In this document: positions 6,120 through 14,214 of the stretch, piece by piece
How positions within the stretch are numbered: position 1 is the first letter of the stretch
Layout of the letters: the number at the start of each line of letters is the position of its first letter
Origin: a virus
Direction: 5' to 3' (one strand)
IMG/VR virus record: IMGVR_UViG_3300020213_000099
Location: 1 to 27,473 of that record
Length of the DNA stretch: 27,473 bases
Made by a program: the position numbers and the translations under genes
The notes under the pieces: model-generated
Database searches by the model: none
Seen by the model: only the letters and a program-made list of their open reading frames with translations
Told to the model about the DNA's origin: nothing

Positions 6120-8771
6120 ATGTCTCTCGACACGCTTCTTGGTCGACCGTTCATCGACAAGACCCCGAGCGGTCTTCGGAGAATCACGCGCATTCGCGAG
6201 TTGGACCCGGATGCGGCGAAGCTCGCCAACATCGAGACGAGTGCGTTTCTCGCCTACGGGACTGCCGATAAGGAGTTCACGACGGCGCTCCTCACTGAGC
6301 AGCGCATTGAGAAGACATCCGAGCGGGGGGCGACATCCCGACTCGTGCAGGTGTATCAGGAGTTGGCGGATAACGCGCTCACGGCCACCACCGAGGTTGT
6401 CGAGACGACGACATTTGACGGCCGGCGGGTTACGCGCACGACCCACCTTTGCAAATCGAGTCAGGCGGCATCGCTTCGTCCGGCCATCGGAAGCGGCTCC
6501 CCTGTAGTATTCCAGGTTGAGGTGCAGAAGGTTGGTCCGGTGGCGACGGTGGGCGTCTTCGCAATCGAACTCACGGACCTTGGGTTTATCCTCTCGCAGC
6601 AGGATCAAGAGTCGAACAACGGGAAGCTCCTGACCCGCACGATTCGAACGATTGGCTCAGCGCCAGCGACGCCCGTCGGATATGTGCTGGCCGCGTACGC
6701 TACTCAGAACACGGACGGCTACACGGTTTACAGCTCCACGTTCGCGAAGGGCGACGGGGAAATCTCACGAAGCCGCGACCTGCGATTCAACGGGATGCTC
6801 GAGCGCATCACGATTCGGCATCTGACGGCGTCAAGTGTCAGCGCGCAGCCGACGACGGATCCACTCACAGGCGGGATCCTGACATCGGAAGACCGCAGCG
6901 ACCAAGACGGTTATCGTGTCTGGACGGTGACATGGTCGAAGGCGAGCGGCACGGCTCTGATTCGGGACGACGTTGAGACCAAGCACAACGGGAAGCTGAA
7001 GATTTACCGGCGGTCGCGCTTCAATGCGGCGCCAGCAGCTCCATCTGCAACCATTGGCGGCACCGTAGTTGAAATCTCCAGCGGGACGCGGCTCGAGGAC
7101 GGGTTTACAGTTTACGATTACGCCTGGGCGGAAGGACGCGGGCGAATTGAGATCGAGACGGAGACGCGGTACAGCGGCGCCTTGGACTTGGTCACGGTCC
7201 GTTACTTCGAAGTGGACGACGGCGCCTTGCCTGCCGGTGTTGTCACGAGCACACGCATTTCCAAACAAGACGGGCTCGACCTCACCACCAAGGTTTACGC
7301 AGATGGCTCCGGCCTGATTTCTGATTCTCGAGATCCGGCCAACAACGGGCGCCTCATCATCTACCGTCGGGACCAGTTGGGTTCCGCGCCAACGGCACCG
7401 AGTGCCACGATCGGCGGCACGGTTATCGAGATCGACTCGTCCGAGCGCATCTCCGACGGGTACACGGTCTATTCGAAGACATGGGCTGAAGGAATCGGCA
7501 TTGTGTCCAAAGGCACGCAGCCGCGGGACGACGGGCTTATGCTCGCAGCGTGGACGATCTTCGGGGCACCGGGCGCCGCTTGGGCGACAACCCTTGCGGC
7601 AGTTGGCGGAGGACCGGCTGGAGTCCTGCACAAGCTCGATTACGACGAACTCGACGGGGTGATTCGCTGGCAGCCCATCTGGATTCAGAATACCGCGGGA
7701 GCGAGTCCGCTGGTCGGCACGACGGTTGCCGGATTTGAGATGCTGAGTGCGGGGAATACCGATTACGGCGCTGTGCCAACAGTCACGATTTCAGGGGGAG
7801 GCGGAAGCGGCGCCACGGCTACGGCGGTTCTCTCGGGAGGAACGACGGGGTATATCACGAGCCTGACCCTGACAGACCCTGGGAGCGGGTATATCTCGAC
7901 TCCGCAGGTGACGATCGCGCCGGACAATTCAGACACCCCGGTCTTCATTGCCATCCTGACCGGCGTGGCTGTCACTCGGGAGCGATTTGTTCAATTCACG
8001 TATCCAGGCAGGGCCCAAGCGGTGAACATCGCGCACCCGGACGTGGCGAATTCGCATGCTCTCGACATCCACCTCTCGCCGCCAATCGATGCGACGTTGA
8101 TCGGGATTGAGGAGATCAACTACCGGGCGGACAGCAGTATCGGAGACCTGACGCACCCGCTTTGGAACCCCCTTGAGTGGGCCACGGTGTTCGCGCAGTA
8201 CCGGAACCTCGACAGCAATCTAACGCCGGTTTCGCGAGTGGAAGGCCTCCGCGGGTATCGGGCAATGGGCGGAGTCTCGGCAATTAGCCAGGTGCACACG
8301 GTAGGTCATTTGATTTCGGTTATGGGTTCGGTCGTTGGCTACGCGGTCAGCTCGGCGGCTTACCTGAAGGTGTTCGGAGGGCCAGACGCTCCGGACGATC
8401 GCACTTTCACGCTTCAAGCGGACACGGATCTTGCGTTCCTCGGGCACGACGGGACGAAGTATTTTAGGCGCCGGGTGATCTACGCGACCATCCCCACACA
8501 GAATGCGATTCCAACGATGACCAGCGTCGTGATGATTGCGACCGGGATCACGAGCATTGCGACCCTGAAGGCGGTTGTGACTGCGGGCGCCCCCGGGGTC
8601 ATCGGCGGACGAACGAACGAGTTTCGCTATTCGTGGATTCAGGGCGGGCTCGTGTTCTACAAGTACGCGCGGCCAACGCTTCGGTCCGGCGCCCTCGCAG
8701 CCGATACGACGTGGGGTATCCGGCCGACAGACTACGACGCGGGCACTCCCAAGTATTGGCATCTCGTCTAA
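6120..8771 (+). CDS. large repeat-containing tail or appendage protein
   Basis: An 883-residue protein, the largest in the window. Residues about 1-110 look helical then beta. Residues about 165-485 contain five clear, about 60-residue repeats built on DGYTVYS-x-TWA-x-G-x-G, then a charged strand, then NNG-x-L-x-IYRR, with a half-copy before them. Copies centre near 200, 264, 328, 386 and 447. About 535-600 is a Gly-rich unit (ISGGGGSGATATAV, DPGSGYISTPQVTI) like short beta repeats in secreted and phage proteins. The C-terminal 280 residues are non-repetitive and beta-rich. It follows the adaptor-like gene by six bases. A fibre or appendage role fits, but receptor binding is unproven. Confidence 0.7.
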   Translation: MSLDTLLGRPFIDKTPSGLRRITRIRELDPDAAKLANIETSAFLAYGTADKEFTTALLTEQRIEKTSERGATSRLVQVYQELADNALTATTEVVETTTFDGRRVTRTTHLCKSSQAASLRPAIGSGSPVVFQVEVQKVGPVATVGVFAIELTDLGFILSQQDQESNNGKLLTRTIRTIGSAPATPVGYVLAAYATQNTDGYTVYSSTFAKGDGEISRSRDLRFNGMLERITIRHLTASSVSAQPTTDPLTGGILTSEDRSDQDGYRVWTVTWSKASGTALIRDDVETKHNGKLKIYRRSRFNAAPAAPSATIGGTVVEISSGTRLEDGFTVYDYAWAEGRGRIEIETETRYSGALDLVTVRYFEVDDGALPAGVVTSTRISKQDGLDLTTKVYADGSGLISDSRDPANNGRLIIYRRDQLGSAPTAPSATIGGTVIEIDSSERISDGYTVYSKTWAEGIGIVSKGTQPRDDGLMLAAWTIFGAPGAAWATTLAAVGGGPAGVLHKLDYDELDGVIRWQPIWIQNTAGASPLVGTTVAGFEMLSAGNTDYGAVPTVTISGGGGSGATATAVLSGGTTGYITSLTLTDPGSGYISTPQVTIAPDNSDTPVFIAILTGVAVTRERFVQFTYPGRAQAVNIAHPDVANSHALDIHLSPPIDATLIGIEEINYRADSSIGDLTHPLWNPLEWATVFAQYRNLDSNLTPVSRVEGLRGYRAMGGVSAISQVHTVGHLISVMGSVVGYAVSSAAYLKVFGGPDAPDDRTFTLQADTDLAFLGHDGTKYFRRRVIYATIPTQNAIPTMTSVVMIATGITSIATLKAVVTAGAPGVIGGRTNEFRYSWIQGGLVFYKYARPTLRSGALAADTTWGIRPTDYDAGTPKYWHLV

Positions 8772-8774
8772 CCC

Positions 8775-9374
8775 ATGGACGCCGACTCACTCAGAAACGC
8801 GCTGCGAAAACGCGAAGAAGGCCGCGGGTTGAAGAACTCCGAGATCACGGCACTGCGGCAGTTTGACCGCGCGGAAATCTTCTCGTCGAAACCACGCAAG
8901 GAGCCGGCGCGTATCAGCGAGTCGGACACGCGGACGACGCTGACGGCGGGGAAGGATACGCTCTGGCAGGAGTCGCAAGAAAGCTCAAGTCCGGGCGGCG
9001 GCGGATACACCGAAGGCGCTGCGGTCGACGTCGTGCAGGGCAGCGATAGCAAGCTCGTCAAGGTCGTGACCCACTCGACGTCGACGACGCCGACGGCGTT
9101 TCCCGTGATTTTGAAAACGATTGCGAGTGGCGTGACGTGCCTGATGGACGGCGGCGGGATCGCGGTCGAAAACGCCAGTATGGATTTTTACGTAAACCCG
9201 GCGGGCCAGACAGCGGGAATTTACACGGCAACGCAGTCAATTGAAATGGACCTGTCAGGAATAGGTAACTTTCGGATAGTAAGGACCGACGAAACGCTCT
9301 CGGTTCGTGAGTTCTACGGGTGCAACAGCGGGGTTCCTGGAAATTATTTGGTTGTTGCATCAGCATTTTACTAA
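8775..9374 (+). CDS. unknown virion-region protein
   Basis: A 199-residue protein I do not recognise. Residues 1-60 are charged and helical (SLRNALRKREEGRGLKNSEIT). About 70-80 are Ser/Gly-rich (ESSSPGGGGYTEG). The last 120 residues are strand-like (DVVQGSDSKLVKVVTHSTST, IEMDLSGIGNFRIVRTDETL). A helical anchor followed by a beta domain would suit a tail-attached protein. It begins three bases after the 883-residue gene and ends one base before the next ATG, so it belongs to the same transcript. Confidence 0.75.
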   Translation: MDADSLRNALRKREEGRGLKNSEITALRQFDRAEIFSSKPRKEPARISESDTRTTLTAGKDTLWQESQESSSPGGGGYTEGAAVDVVQGSDSKLVKVVTHSTSTTPTAFPVILKTIASGVTCLMDGGGIAVENASMDFYVNPAGQTAGIYTATQSIEMDLSGIGNFRIVRTDETLSVREFYGCNSGVPGNYLVVASAFY

Positions 9375-9375
9375 T

Positions 9376-10005
9376 ATGCCAGCCGCAACCGCGTGGTCCT
9401 ATAAGCAGAGGTTTTCTCCCGACGGGCATTGCGTAATTAGCAGCACGACCGCCCAGCTCGACGCCCTTTCGTGCGCCCGCTACGAGGATACGCTTACCGT
9501 TATCATGCGGCTCTGGTGGCTGTCCCACACCTTCAGTGTGACCTATGCTTCGGTTACCGTCACAACGCTCGGTTGCATGAAAGGCACGGATGGAGGCCCC
9601 TCCAATTATTGGACAGCCACTCCGATTGTTCCGCGCGACCGGGTGTGCATAAGCTACGACCCAAACACATCGCGGCTAGGCGAGGAAGGTCCGGCTTTCG
9701 TAACGGCTGAGGCGGACAGGTGGTACACATCCGAAGGCCCGAGCGTTCTGTTTTGGTTTCGCGGGGTGCGCTACAACACCACAACATCATTATACGCACT
9801 GCTAATAGGCTGGTATATCGGCGGAGGTCCAGACGGCGTATACGCAACCGGCGACGAACGAAGCGCAGACCCCAACCTTGGCACGTACAGCGCGAACGCA
9901 GGCTCGTTCACGTTCTTGGGCGTCACTCAGCCGGCAGGCCTAAAGCAGACAGCCAAAGGCAACGCCACACTCGTTATCGAATCTCCTACCTATTATACAG
10001 TTTGA
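9376..10005 (+). CDS. unknown beta-rich virion-region protein
   Basis: A 209-residue protein starting at ATG 9376, one base after the previous stop. An upstream in-frame ATG at 9307 lies inside the previous gene and is less likely. The sequence is rich in Tyr, Trp, Thr and Gly with strand-like runs (TVIMRLWWLSHTFSVTYASV, YALLIGWYIGGGPDGVYATG) and three cysteines. There is no membrane segment long or clean enough to call. The sequence style suits a phage beta-sandwich domain, perhaps a tail appendage, but I know no family for it. Confidence 0.7.
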   Translation: MPAATAWSYKQRFSPDGHCVISSTTAQLDALSCARYEDTLTVIMRLWWLSHTFSVTYASVTVTTLGCMKGTDGGPSNYWTATPIVPRDRVCISYDPNTSRLGEEGPAFVTAEADRWYTSEGPSVLFWFRGVRYNTTTSLYALLIGWYIGGGPDGVYATGDERSADPNLGTYSANAGSFTFLGVTQPAGLKQTAKGNATLVIESPTYYTV

Positions 10006-10127
10006 CCGGCGCCCGTTCCCTGAGCTGGCTCACCACCGAGAAATGCCCCCTTGGCAAATGGCCCGAGTTGGCGCCTAACGAAAAGCAACCTATCCCACCC
10101 GCATCCTAACCGCGGTACGCCTCCTGT

Positions 10128-11963
10128 ATGGAACATCACTCGATCCGCAGTTTCCGCCCGATTGAAACGCGGGAAGAGAACACCGACCAAGACCGCACGG
10201 TGCTACGTCTGTGCGACGGCTTGCTTGCGGTTCCGGTCGGCTCGCTCTCATCTGGCCCGGAGCTCAAGCCGCTGTGGGGAATCACCGGCTTGGCCGCTCA
10301 AATGACCGCGCTCCTCTCTGGTGCAGACGCGGCGAAAGCGCACTTCGTCACAATCGCCCGGGGAAATCACGTGTTCCTTGTGGTCTGGTCCCTGCAGTCG
10401 TCGTCTGCCCTCGGGATGTTCTATGCCACGACCGGAACTCCGGCTGACTTCAACTTCGACAGTACCGACGCGGTGACACTCGCGAGCCCGGTCAACGCGG
10501 TGTATCGTGATAAGAGTCCGACGCTCCCGTGGTTCGCCTCGAGAATCGGAGAACGCTGGTACTTCGGAAACGGGACGGACGATAACGTGAAGTGGAGCAG
10601 CGGGGCACTCTCCGCCATGGGGCCTGCATCAGCTCCGGCGGACGCTGACCTCTACAACCCTTCGCGGGTAAAGATCCCGCCCTGCAAGAGCTTCGTCGTG
10701 GGGACGAATCGCTCTGTCTTCGCGGCCGGCAACGTGACCACTCCAAAACGAGTCTGGATCACGAACGCGCCGGTGAAGGATTTCCCGTATGTCGAGGGCA
10801 TCTACTCGCTCTCCACGTCGTTCGTCGACCTCGATTACACGGACGCCTCGAAGGTCACGGCGCTCTCAGCCTTTCAGAATTACATCACCGCTCACACCGA
10901 TGCGAAGCCCGTCAACCTCTACAACGTAGACGGAAGCGACGACGGATGGAAGTGCGTGCAGGCGCCAGGTGCGGCCAATGCCTCTGCGCCTTCTCCTGCC
11001 GCTGTTCGCGACACGAACGGCATTGCGAGCTTCTATCTGGGAGCCGACGGCGAAGTGTACCAGGACCAAGCGATTCGTGTTGGCCCGAACGATAAGCGGC
11101 CTGCGCGGGATCAGGACATTGCCACGGGGCGCGCGGCCGGCGACTGGAACCGCGACATGAAGAAGCCGGTATTGTCCGGCAAGGCGCACACGTTTTACGA
11201 TCGCACCCAGGAATTGTTTTGGATCTTTGCCGAGATCGAAGGATTTGCCGGCCGCTTTGGCTTATGGGCCTACAACGAACGCACGCGCTCGGTCAGCGGG
11301 CCGTTCGACCACTTCAACGCTCCGACATCCTGCGCCATCAGCGGCAACATTGAAGGCTCGAGCGCCCTGATTGCTGTTCTTACCGCCACGGGCGAGATGC
11401 TGTACTCTGACTTCGGAAACGTGGGCGAGGTTGACGAGTTTATGAACGAGGGCAAAGGCGTACCGCTCGGGCCAGAGTTCGAGGCGGTTAACGTGACGCC
11501 GACGCCAACTCCCGGGCTCTCCTTCGTGTCCATGACCGAGAACAACAAGGTATTTCGCGAGACGATCGCAGACGGCTCCAGTGCCCTAATGGTGGACCCG
11601 TGGAGCTATTTCGAAACCGAGGGCACCTACGAGTTCGCGAAGCATTTCAACGACGCCTACGTGGCGCGATTCGAGACGGCGTTCGAAGATTTAGGAAATT
11701 CGCAGGCGCGGAAGAACTATCTCGAACTGCGCATGACCTGGCAGCGCCACTCCCGGGCTTACGTGGGGCTCTACGCCGAGACCGAGGACGGGCGCCGGCA
11801 CGGCAAGTGGAGAGGCTTGGTCTTCGACAAGGAGGAGCACGTCGTCCCGATCAATCTGCACGGACGCCGGATCCGGGTCCGCGGCGTCATCGTGCTCTTT
11901 AACGGGGCGCCCGCCCTGCTGCGGGACATTTCGATTGGGTACAACCTGGCTGGGACGACTTAG
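10128..11963 (+). CDS. nozzle-like / tail tubular protein B-like structural protein
   Basis: A 611-residue protein with no membrane segments. It shows repeated beta motifs of alternating aromatic and Gly/Asp turns (TIARGNHVFLVVWSL, RIGERWYFGNGTDDNVKW, FWIFAEIEGFAGRFGLWAYN) spread along residues about 60-470, the style of beta-propeller tail proteins. The C-terminal part (RKNYLELRMTWQRHSRAYVG, then INLHGRRIRVRGVIV) is like the sandwich that ends many podovirus nozzle proteins. In T7-like and N4-like tails such a protein caps the adaptor ring. It is the last plus-strand virion gene before the attachment region, and its 3' end overlaps a minus-strand gene by 65 bases. Confidence 0.55.
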   Translation: MEHHSIRSFRPIETREENTDQDRTVLRLCDGLLAVPVGSLSSGPELKPLWGITGLAAQMTALLSGADAAKAHFVTIARGNHVFLVVWSLQSSSALGMFYATTGTPADFNFDSTDAVTLASPVNAVYRDKSPTLPWFASRIGERWYFGNGTDDNVKWSSGALSAMGPASAPADADLYNPSRVKIPPCKSFVVGTNRSVFAAGNVTTPKRVWITNAPVKDFPYVEGIYSLSTSFVDLDYTDASKVTALSAFQNYITAHTDAKPVNLYNVDGSDDGWKCVQAPGAANASAPSPAAVRDTNGIASFYLGADGEVYQDQAIRVGPNDKRPARDQDIATGRAAGDWNRDMKKPVLSGKAHTFYDRTQELFWIFAEIEGFAGRFGLWAYNERTRSVSGPFDHFNAPTSCAISGNIEGSSALIAVLTATGEMLYSDFGNVGEVDEFMNEGKGVPLGPEFEAVNVTPTPTPGLSFVSMTENNKVFRETIADGSSALMVDPWSYFETEGTYEFAKHFNDAYVARFETAFEDLGNSQARKNYLELRMTWQRHSRAYVGLYAETEDGRRHGKWRGLVFDKEEHVVPINLHGRRIRVRGVIVLFNGAPALLRDISIGYNLAGTT

Positions 11964-12267
11964 GCCGGCCCTTGACCCCGTGCGGATTCTTCAGGCCGAG
12001 CGGACGGAGCCGCCTGTCGATCGCCTCGCGCGAGACGCCGAGAGCGGCCCCAATCCACGTCGAAGGCATTCCGCGCAAGGCTTGGGCAACGATCGTATCG
12101 TAATTGATCCTCATGGAGGCCACAATCCGGAGCCGACCTTCGTCGTAGTGGTATTTATGCGTCGAAGCAGGCGACGGCCGATCGAACAGCGCTCGCTCGA
12201 GCTTCAGGTTGGGTGTCCAACTGTAAAGATCGACGCGCATCCCAAGGTGGTTATCGCTGCCCGACAT
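11899..12267 (-). CDS. helix-turn-helix DNA-binding protein
   Basis: A 122-residue protein on the minus strand. Residues about 52-90 contain INYDTIVAQALRGM, then STWIGAALGVSREAIDRRLR, a good helix-turn-helix with a recognition helix like those of resolvase-type or sigma-region-4-like small regulators. The C-terminus is basic. Its ATG overlaps the end of the upstream minus-strand gene by 17 bases, so the two are co-translated. An internal Met at residue 52 (12114) would give a 71-residue form starting right at the HTH. The tail end is antisense to the nozzle-like gene for 65 bases. It is presumably a regulator, target unknown. Confidence 0.55.
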   Translation of the reverse strand: MSGSDNHLGMRVDLYSWTPNLKLERALFDRPSPASTHKYHYDEGRLRIVASMRINYDTIVAQALRGMPSTWIGAALGVSREAIDRRLRPLGLKNPHGVKGRPKSSQPGCTQSKCPAAGRAPR

Positions 12268-12535
12268 TCACCACCTTGCGACGGGGTCGAAGCGCGATCG
12301 GCATGGGCGCCGTCGTCACATCGACCGTCCGGTGCTTGGGGTCGAAGTTGCAAAAGACCGTGACGTTCAGCATGGCCGCGTTCTCCCCGCTCTCCAAGCC
12401 ACTGGACCGGAGGCGCTGGTACTCAGCCTGAAACAGGGATCCAAACGCCTCGCAGGCGGCTTCCGCGAACGGTTGAGCCTGCTGGCGCACGTCCTCGGCG
12501 AACTTTGTCATGCCCTCGTGGGAGGTAAGGTCCAT
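12251..12535 (-). CDS. unknown small protein, first gene of the minus-strand unit
   Basis: A 94-residue protein. The first half is helical and acidic (MTKFAEDVRQQAQPFAEAAC, AEYQRLRSSGLESGENAA). The second half is strand-like and ends basic (NVTVFCNFDPKHRTVDVT, ALRPRRKVVNV). I do not recognise the family. It lies between tail genes and the attachment site, transcribed opposite to both flanks and coupled to an HTH gene. This position often holds lysogeny or accessory genes. Confidence 0.55.
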   Translation of the reverse strand: MDLTSHEGMTKFAEDVRQQAQPFAEAACEAFGSLFQAEYQRLRSSGLESGENAAMLNVTVFCNFDPKHRTVDVTTAPMPIALRPRRKVVNVGQR

Positions 12536-12625
12536 GGGTGGACAGGAAGACCGGTCCCGCCGCTTTAATCAAGTCTGATACCTAAATAAGTATCGAGGCT
12601 TGCCGGACCGGAAGCGGAGAGGCCT

Positions 12626-12643
12626 GACAAGATTTAGACAAGG
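12626..12643 (+). promoter_or_regulatory. left arm-type integrase site candidate
   Basis: GACAAGATTTAGACAAGG contains two GACAAG-like units 11 bp apart. A copy with two mismatches occurs at 12861-12878, on the other side of the tRNA-derived core and in the same orientation. Paired direct repeats flanking a core are the usual layout of arm sites bound by the N-terminal domain of tyrosine integrases. Confidence 0.5.
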
Positions 12644-12716
12644 TCAGGAAGTTACTGGCCAGACTTCCAAGAAACCTCGGATCAATTAAGTCGCTCTAGA
12701 AGAGTTAGTTAAATCT

Positions 12717-12764
12717 TGGTGCACCCGTAGGGAGTCGAACCCCAAACCTTCTGATCCGTAGTCA
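12717..12764 (-). other. attP core candidate: 3' half of tRNA-Arg(ACG)
   Basis: Read on the minus strand this 48-bp segment gives an anticodon loop CTACGGA (anticodon ACG) with its 3' stem, a T-arm with loop TTCGACT closed by TGGGG/CCCTA, the acceptor 3' strand CGGGTGC, discriminator A, and CCA. The 5' half of the tRNA is missing: the sequence before it cannot form a D-arm, and only three anticodon-stem pairs form. Carrying the 3' end of a tRNA is the standard way a phage preserves its target tRNA on integration. An integrase starts 125 bp away. Confidence 0.8.
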
Positions 12765-12860
12765 CTGGCATCCCTGTTTAGGTATCCACAATGCTTAGTC
12801 CTACAGAGCTAGGCGCCGCGTTGCACAAGCCATGATGACCTATATTGGGCGTTGACCTTC

Positions 12861-12878
12861 GACAAGTTTTAGACAAAG
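12861..12878 (+). promoter_or_regulatory. right arm-type integrase site candidate
   Basis: GACAAGTTTTAGACAAAG matches the copy at 12626-12643 in 16 of 18 positions. It ends 10 bp before the integrase start, so integrase binding here could also repress its own transcription. Confidence 0.5.
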
Positions 12879-12888
12879 TAAAAGGGCG

Positions 12889-14205
12889 ATGAAGAACACA
12901 ACCAAATCAATCGACGGTGAAATCATATCCTTTCAAACCAAGCGCATGGGGGCCACTGTTCGACGCCTTCCGTACAAGGCCGGCGACGGGTCGGTTCGCT
13001 GGACCAAAAAGTTCTACTTCGCCAAGATGGTGAACGGCGAGCTCGCCAGATTCCCGCTTCCGTCGTTGCCGGCGGAGGCCAACCGGATTGCCGACCTGAT
13101 TGCGGCGTTCTTGGAGGATCCGACGAATACGATCGACGACGCGAAGCGTAAATTCAACCCGCGGGCCCTGCTCAGGCCGTCGAACTTCTCCACGATCGGC
13201 GAGCTGTTCGAGTTCCACGCCGAGCACGAGCAGGTGCTCGAGATCGGCGGAACGACGGCGAAGAGCTATCGCCGGTGTCTCCTGTTGATCCTTCGCGAAG
13301 TCGATGCGTGGCACAACGGGACGAAAATCGAAAATTGGAGCGGGCACCGGTTTCTCGACAAAGCCATGGCGCCGTGGCTCGGACTGTCCCTAACCGTGGT
13401 CACGGCCAAGCTGGGGCTCGATTACAAGCGGTTCATGCTACCGGACGACCTGGAGGACGAGGAAGAGGAGATCACGCGGAAAATATCCTGCGACACGAAT
13501 CTGCGCAGTGCTCACGCCCTTTTCTCTCGCGAGGCGATGAAGCTTTACCAAGGGAGCCACACCCTCGCACTCCCGGACGTGAGTGGGTTCATGGGCGTGG
13601 GACTCTTCAACGCGAAGAAGTATTTCGTACTCCCTGACATTTCAGCGATCCGCAATATCTTCACGGCGGCGCCGCGGCTGAAAGCCGACGACCTGAACGC
13701 CTACCGGGCATTCCTTGTTTGCGTGCAAGCAGGGCTCCGGAAGAGTGAAGCGGCCAACTTCCGGCTCGAATGGCTGAAGGAAGAGGACTCACCAGCTATC
13801 CAGATTCATGCAGACGGTAAGTTTAAGCCCAAGCACGGCCACGGTCGGAAGGTGCTGCTTGATCCATGGGTAGCCGAGGAAATCCGGTCGCTCGCCCCGG
13901 CAACTAAATACTTCCTCGACGGGACGGACACAGAACGCACGGCCAACGTGTTCGAGCGACTGAATGCCTGGTTGCGGACCTGTGGCGTGGAAGCGGTCAA
14001 ACCGACGCACGAGCTGCGCAAGCTATGGTTCTCTCAAAAAGTGAAGCGGGAGAGCCTACTGGCGGCTTCCCAGCAAGGCGGACACCGGGATCCGAAAGTA
14101 ACCAGCTCGTTCTATGCGAACAGCCAAATGCCCGACAACGTCCTTCCCTTCTGGCAGGAGCCTACGCTTGCGGCCTTGGCCAAGACCGGGTTGAAGATCG
14201 CGTAA
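12889..14205 (+). CDS. int: tyrosine integrase (site-specific recombinase)
   Basis: A 438-residue phage-type integrase that would recombine the attP core with a host tRNA-Arg gene. Catalytic residues visible: Arg284 in VQAGLRKSEAANF, a Lys near 311-313 in the beta hairpin (GKFKPKHGHGRK), H374-x-x-R377 in THELRKLW, His399 in QQGGHRDPKV and nucleophile Tyr409 in SSFYANS. Residues about 1-95 are a basic arm-binding region, and about 100-230 a core-binding helical domain with an acidic insert (LEDEEEEI). It directly abuts the attachment region and is transcribed away from it. The leader has no Shine-Dalgarno sequence (gtaaaagggcg). Confidence 0.92.
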   Translation: MKNTTKSIDGEIISFQTKRMGATVRRLPYKAGDGSVRWTKKFYFAKMVNGELARFPLPSLPAEANRIADLIAAFLEDPTNTIDDAKRKFNPRALLRPSNFSTIGELFEFHAEHEQVLEIGGTTAKSYRRCLLLILREVDAWHNGTKIENWSGHRFLDKAMAPWLGLSLTVVTAKLGLDYKRFMLPDDLEDEEEEITRKISCDTNLRSAHALFSREAMKLYQGSHTLALPDVSGFMGVGLFNAKKYFVLPDISAIRNIFTAAPRLKADDLNAYRAFLVCVQAGLRKSEAANFRLEWLKEEDSPAIQIHADGKFKPKHGHGRKVLLDPWVAEEIRSLAPATKYFLDGTDTERTANVFERLNAWLRTCGVEAVKPTHELRKLWFSQKVKRESLLAASQQGGHRDPKVTSSFYANSQMPDNVLPFWQEPTLAALAKTGLKIA

Positions 14206-14214
14206 CTTTACCCC

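Larger units (their letters stand above)
12577..12786. repeat. inverted 10-bp repeat GATACCTAAA / TTTAGGTATC
   Basis: GATACCTAAA at 12577-12586 recurs in inverted orientation at 12777-12786. The left copy continues into a small dyad (GATAC ... GTATC). The two copies bracket most of the attachment region and may bind integrase, an excision factor or a regulator. This is a sequence observation; binding is inferred. Confidence 0.5.

Noticed and set aside
10002-10109. 35-residue peptide starting at TTG overlapping the previous stop
   Set aside because: Rare start codon, no ribosome site, and Pro/Lys-rich content without a motif. It may be part of an untranslated leader for the nozzle-like gene.
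12717-12816. Complete tRNA gene
   Set aside because: Only the 3' half fits. The upstream part is about 25 bases too long for a tRNA without a long variable arm, and the D-arm and most of the 5' anticodon stem do not form.
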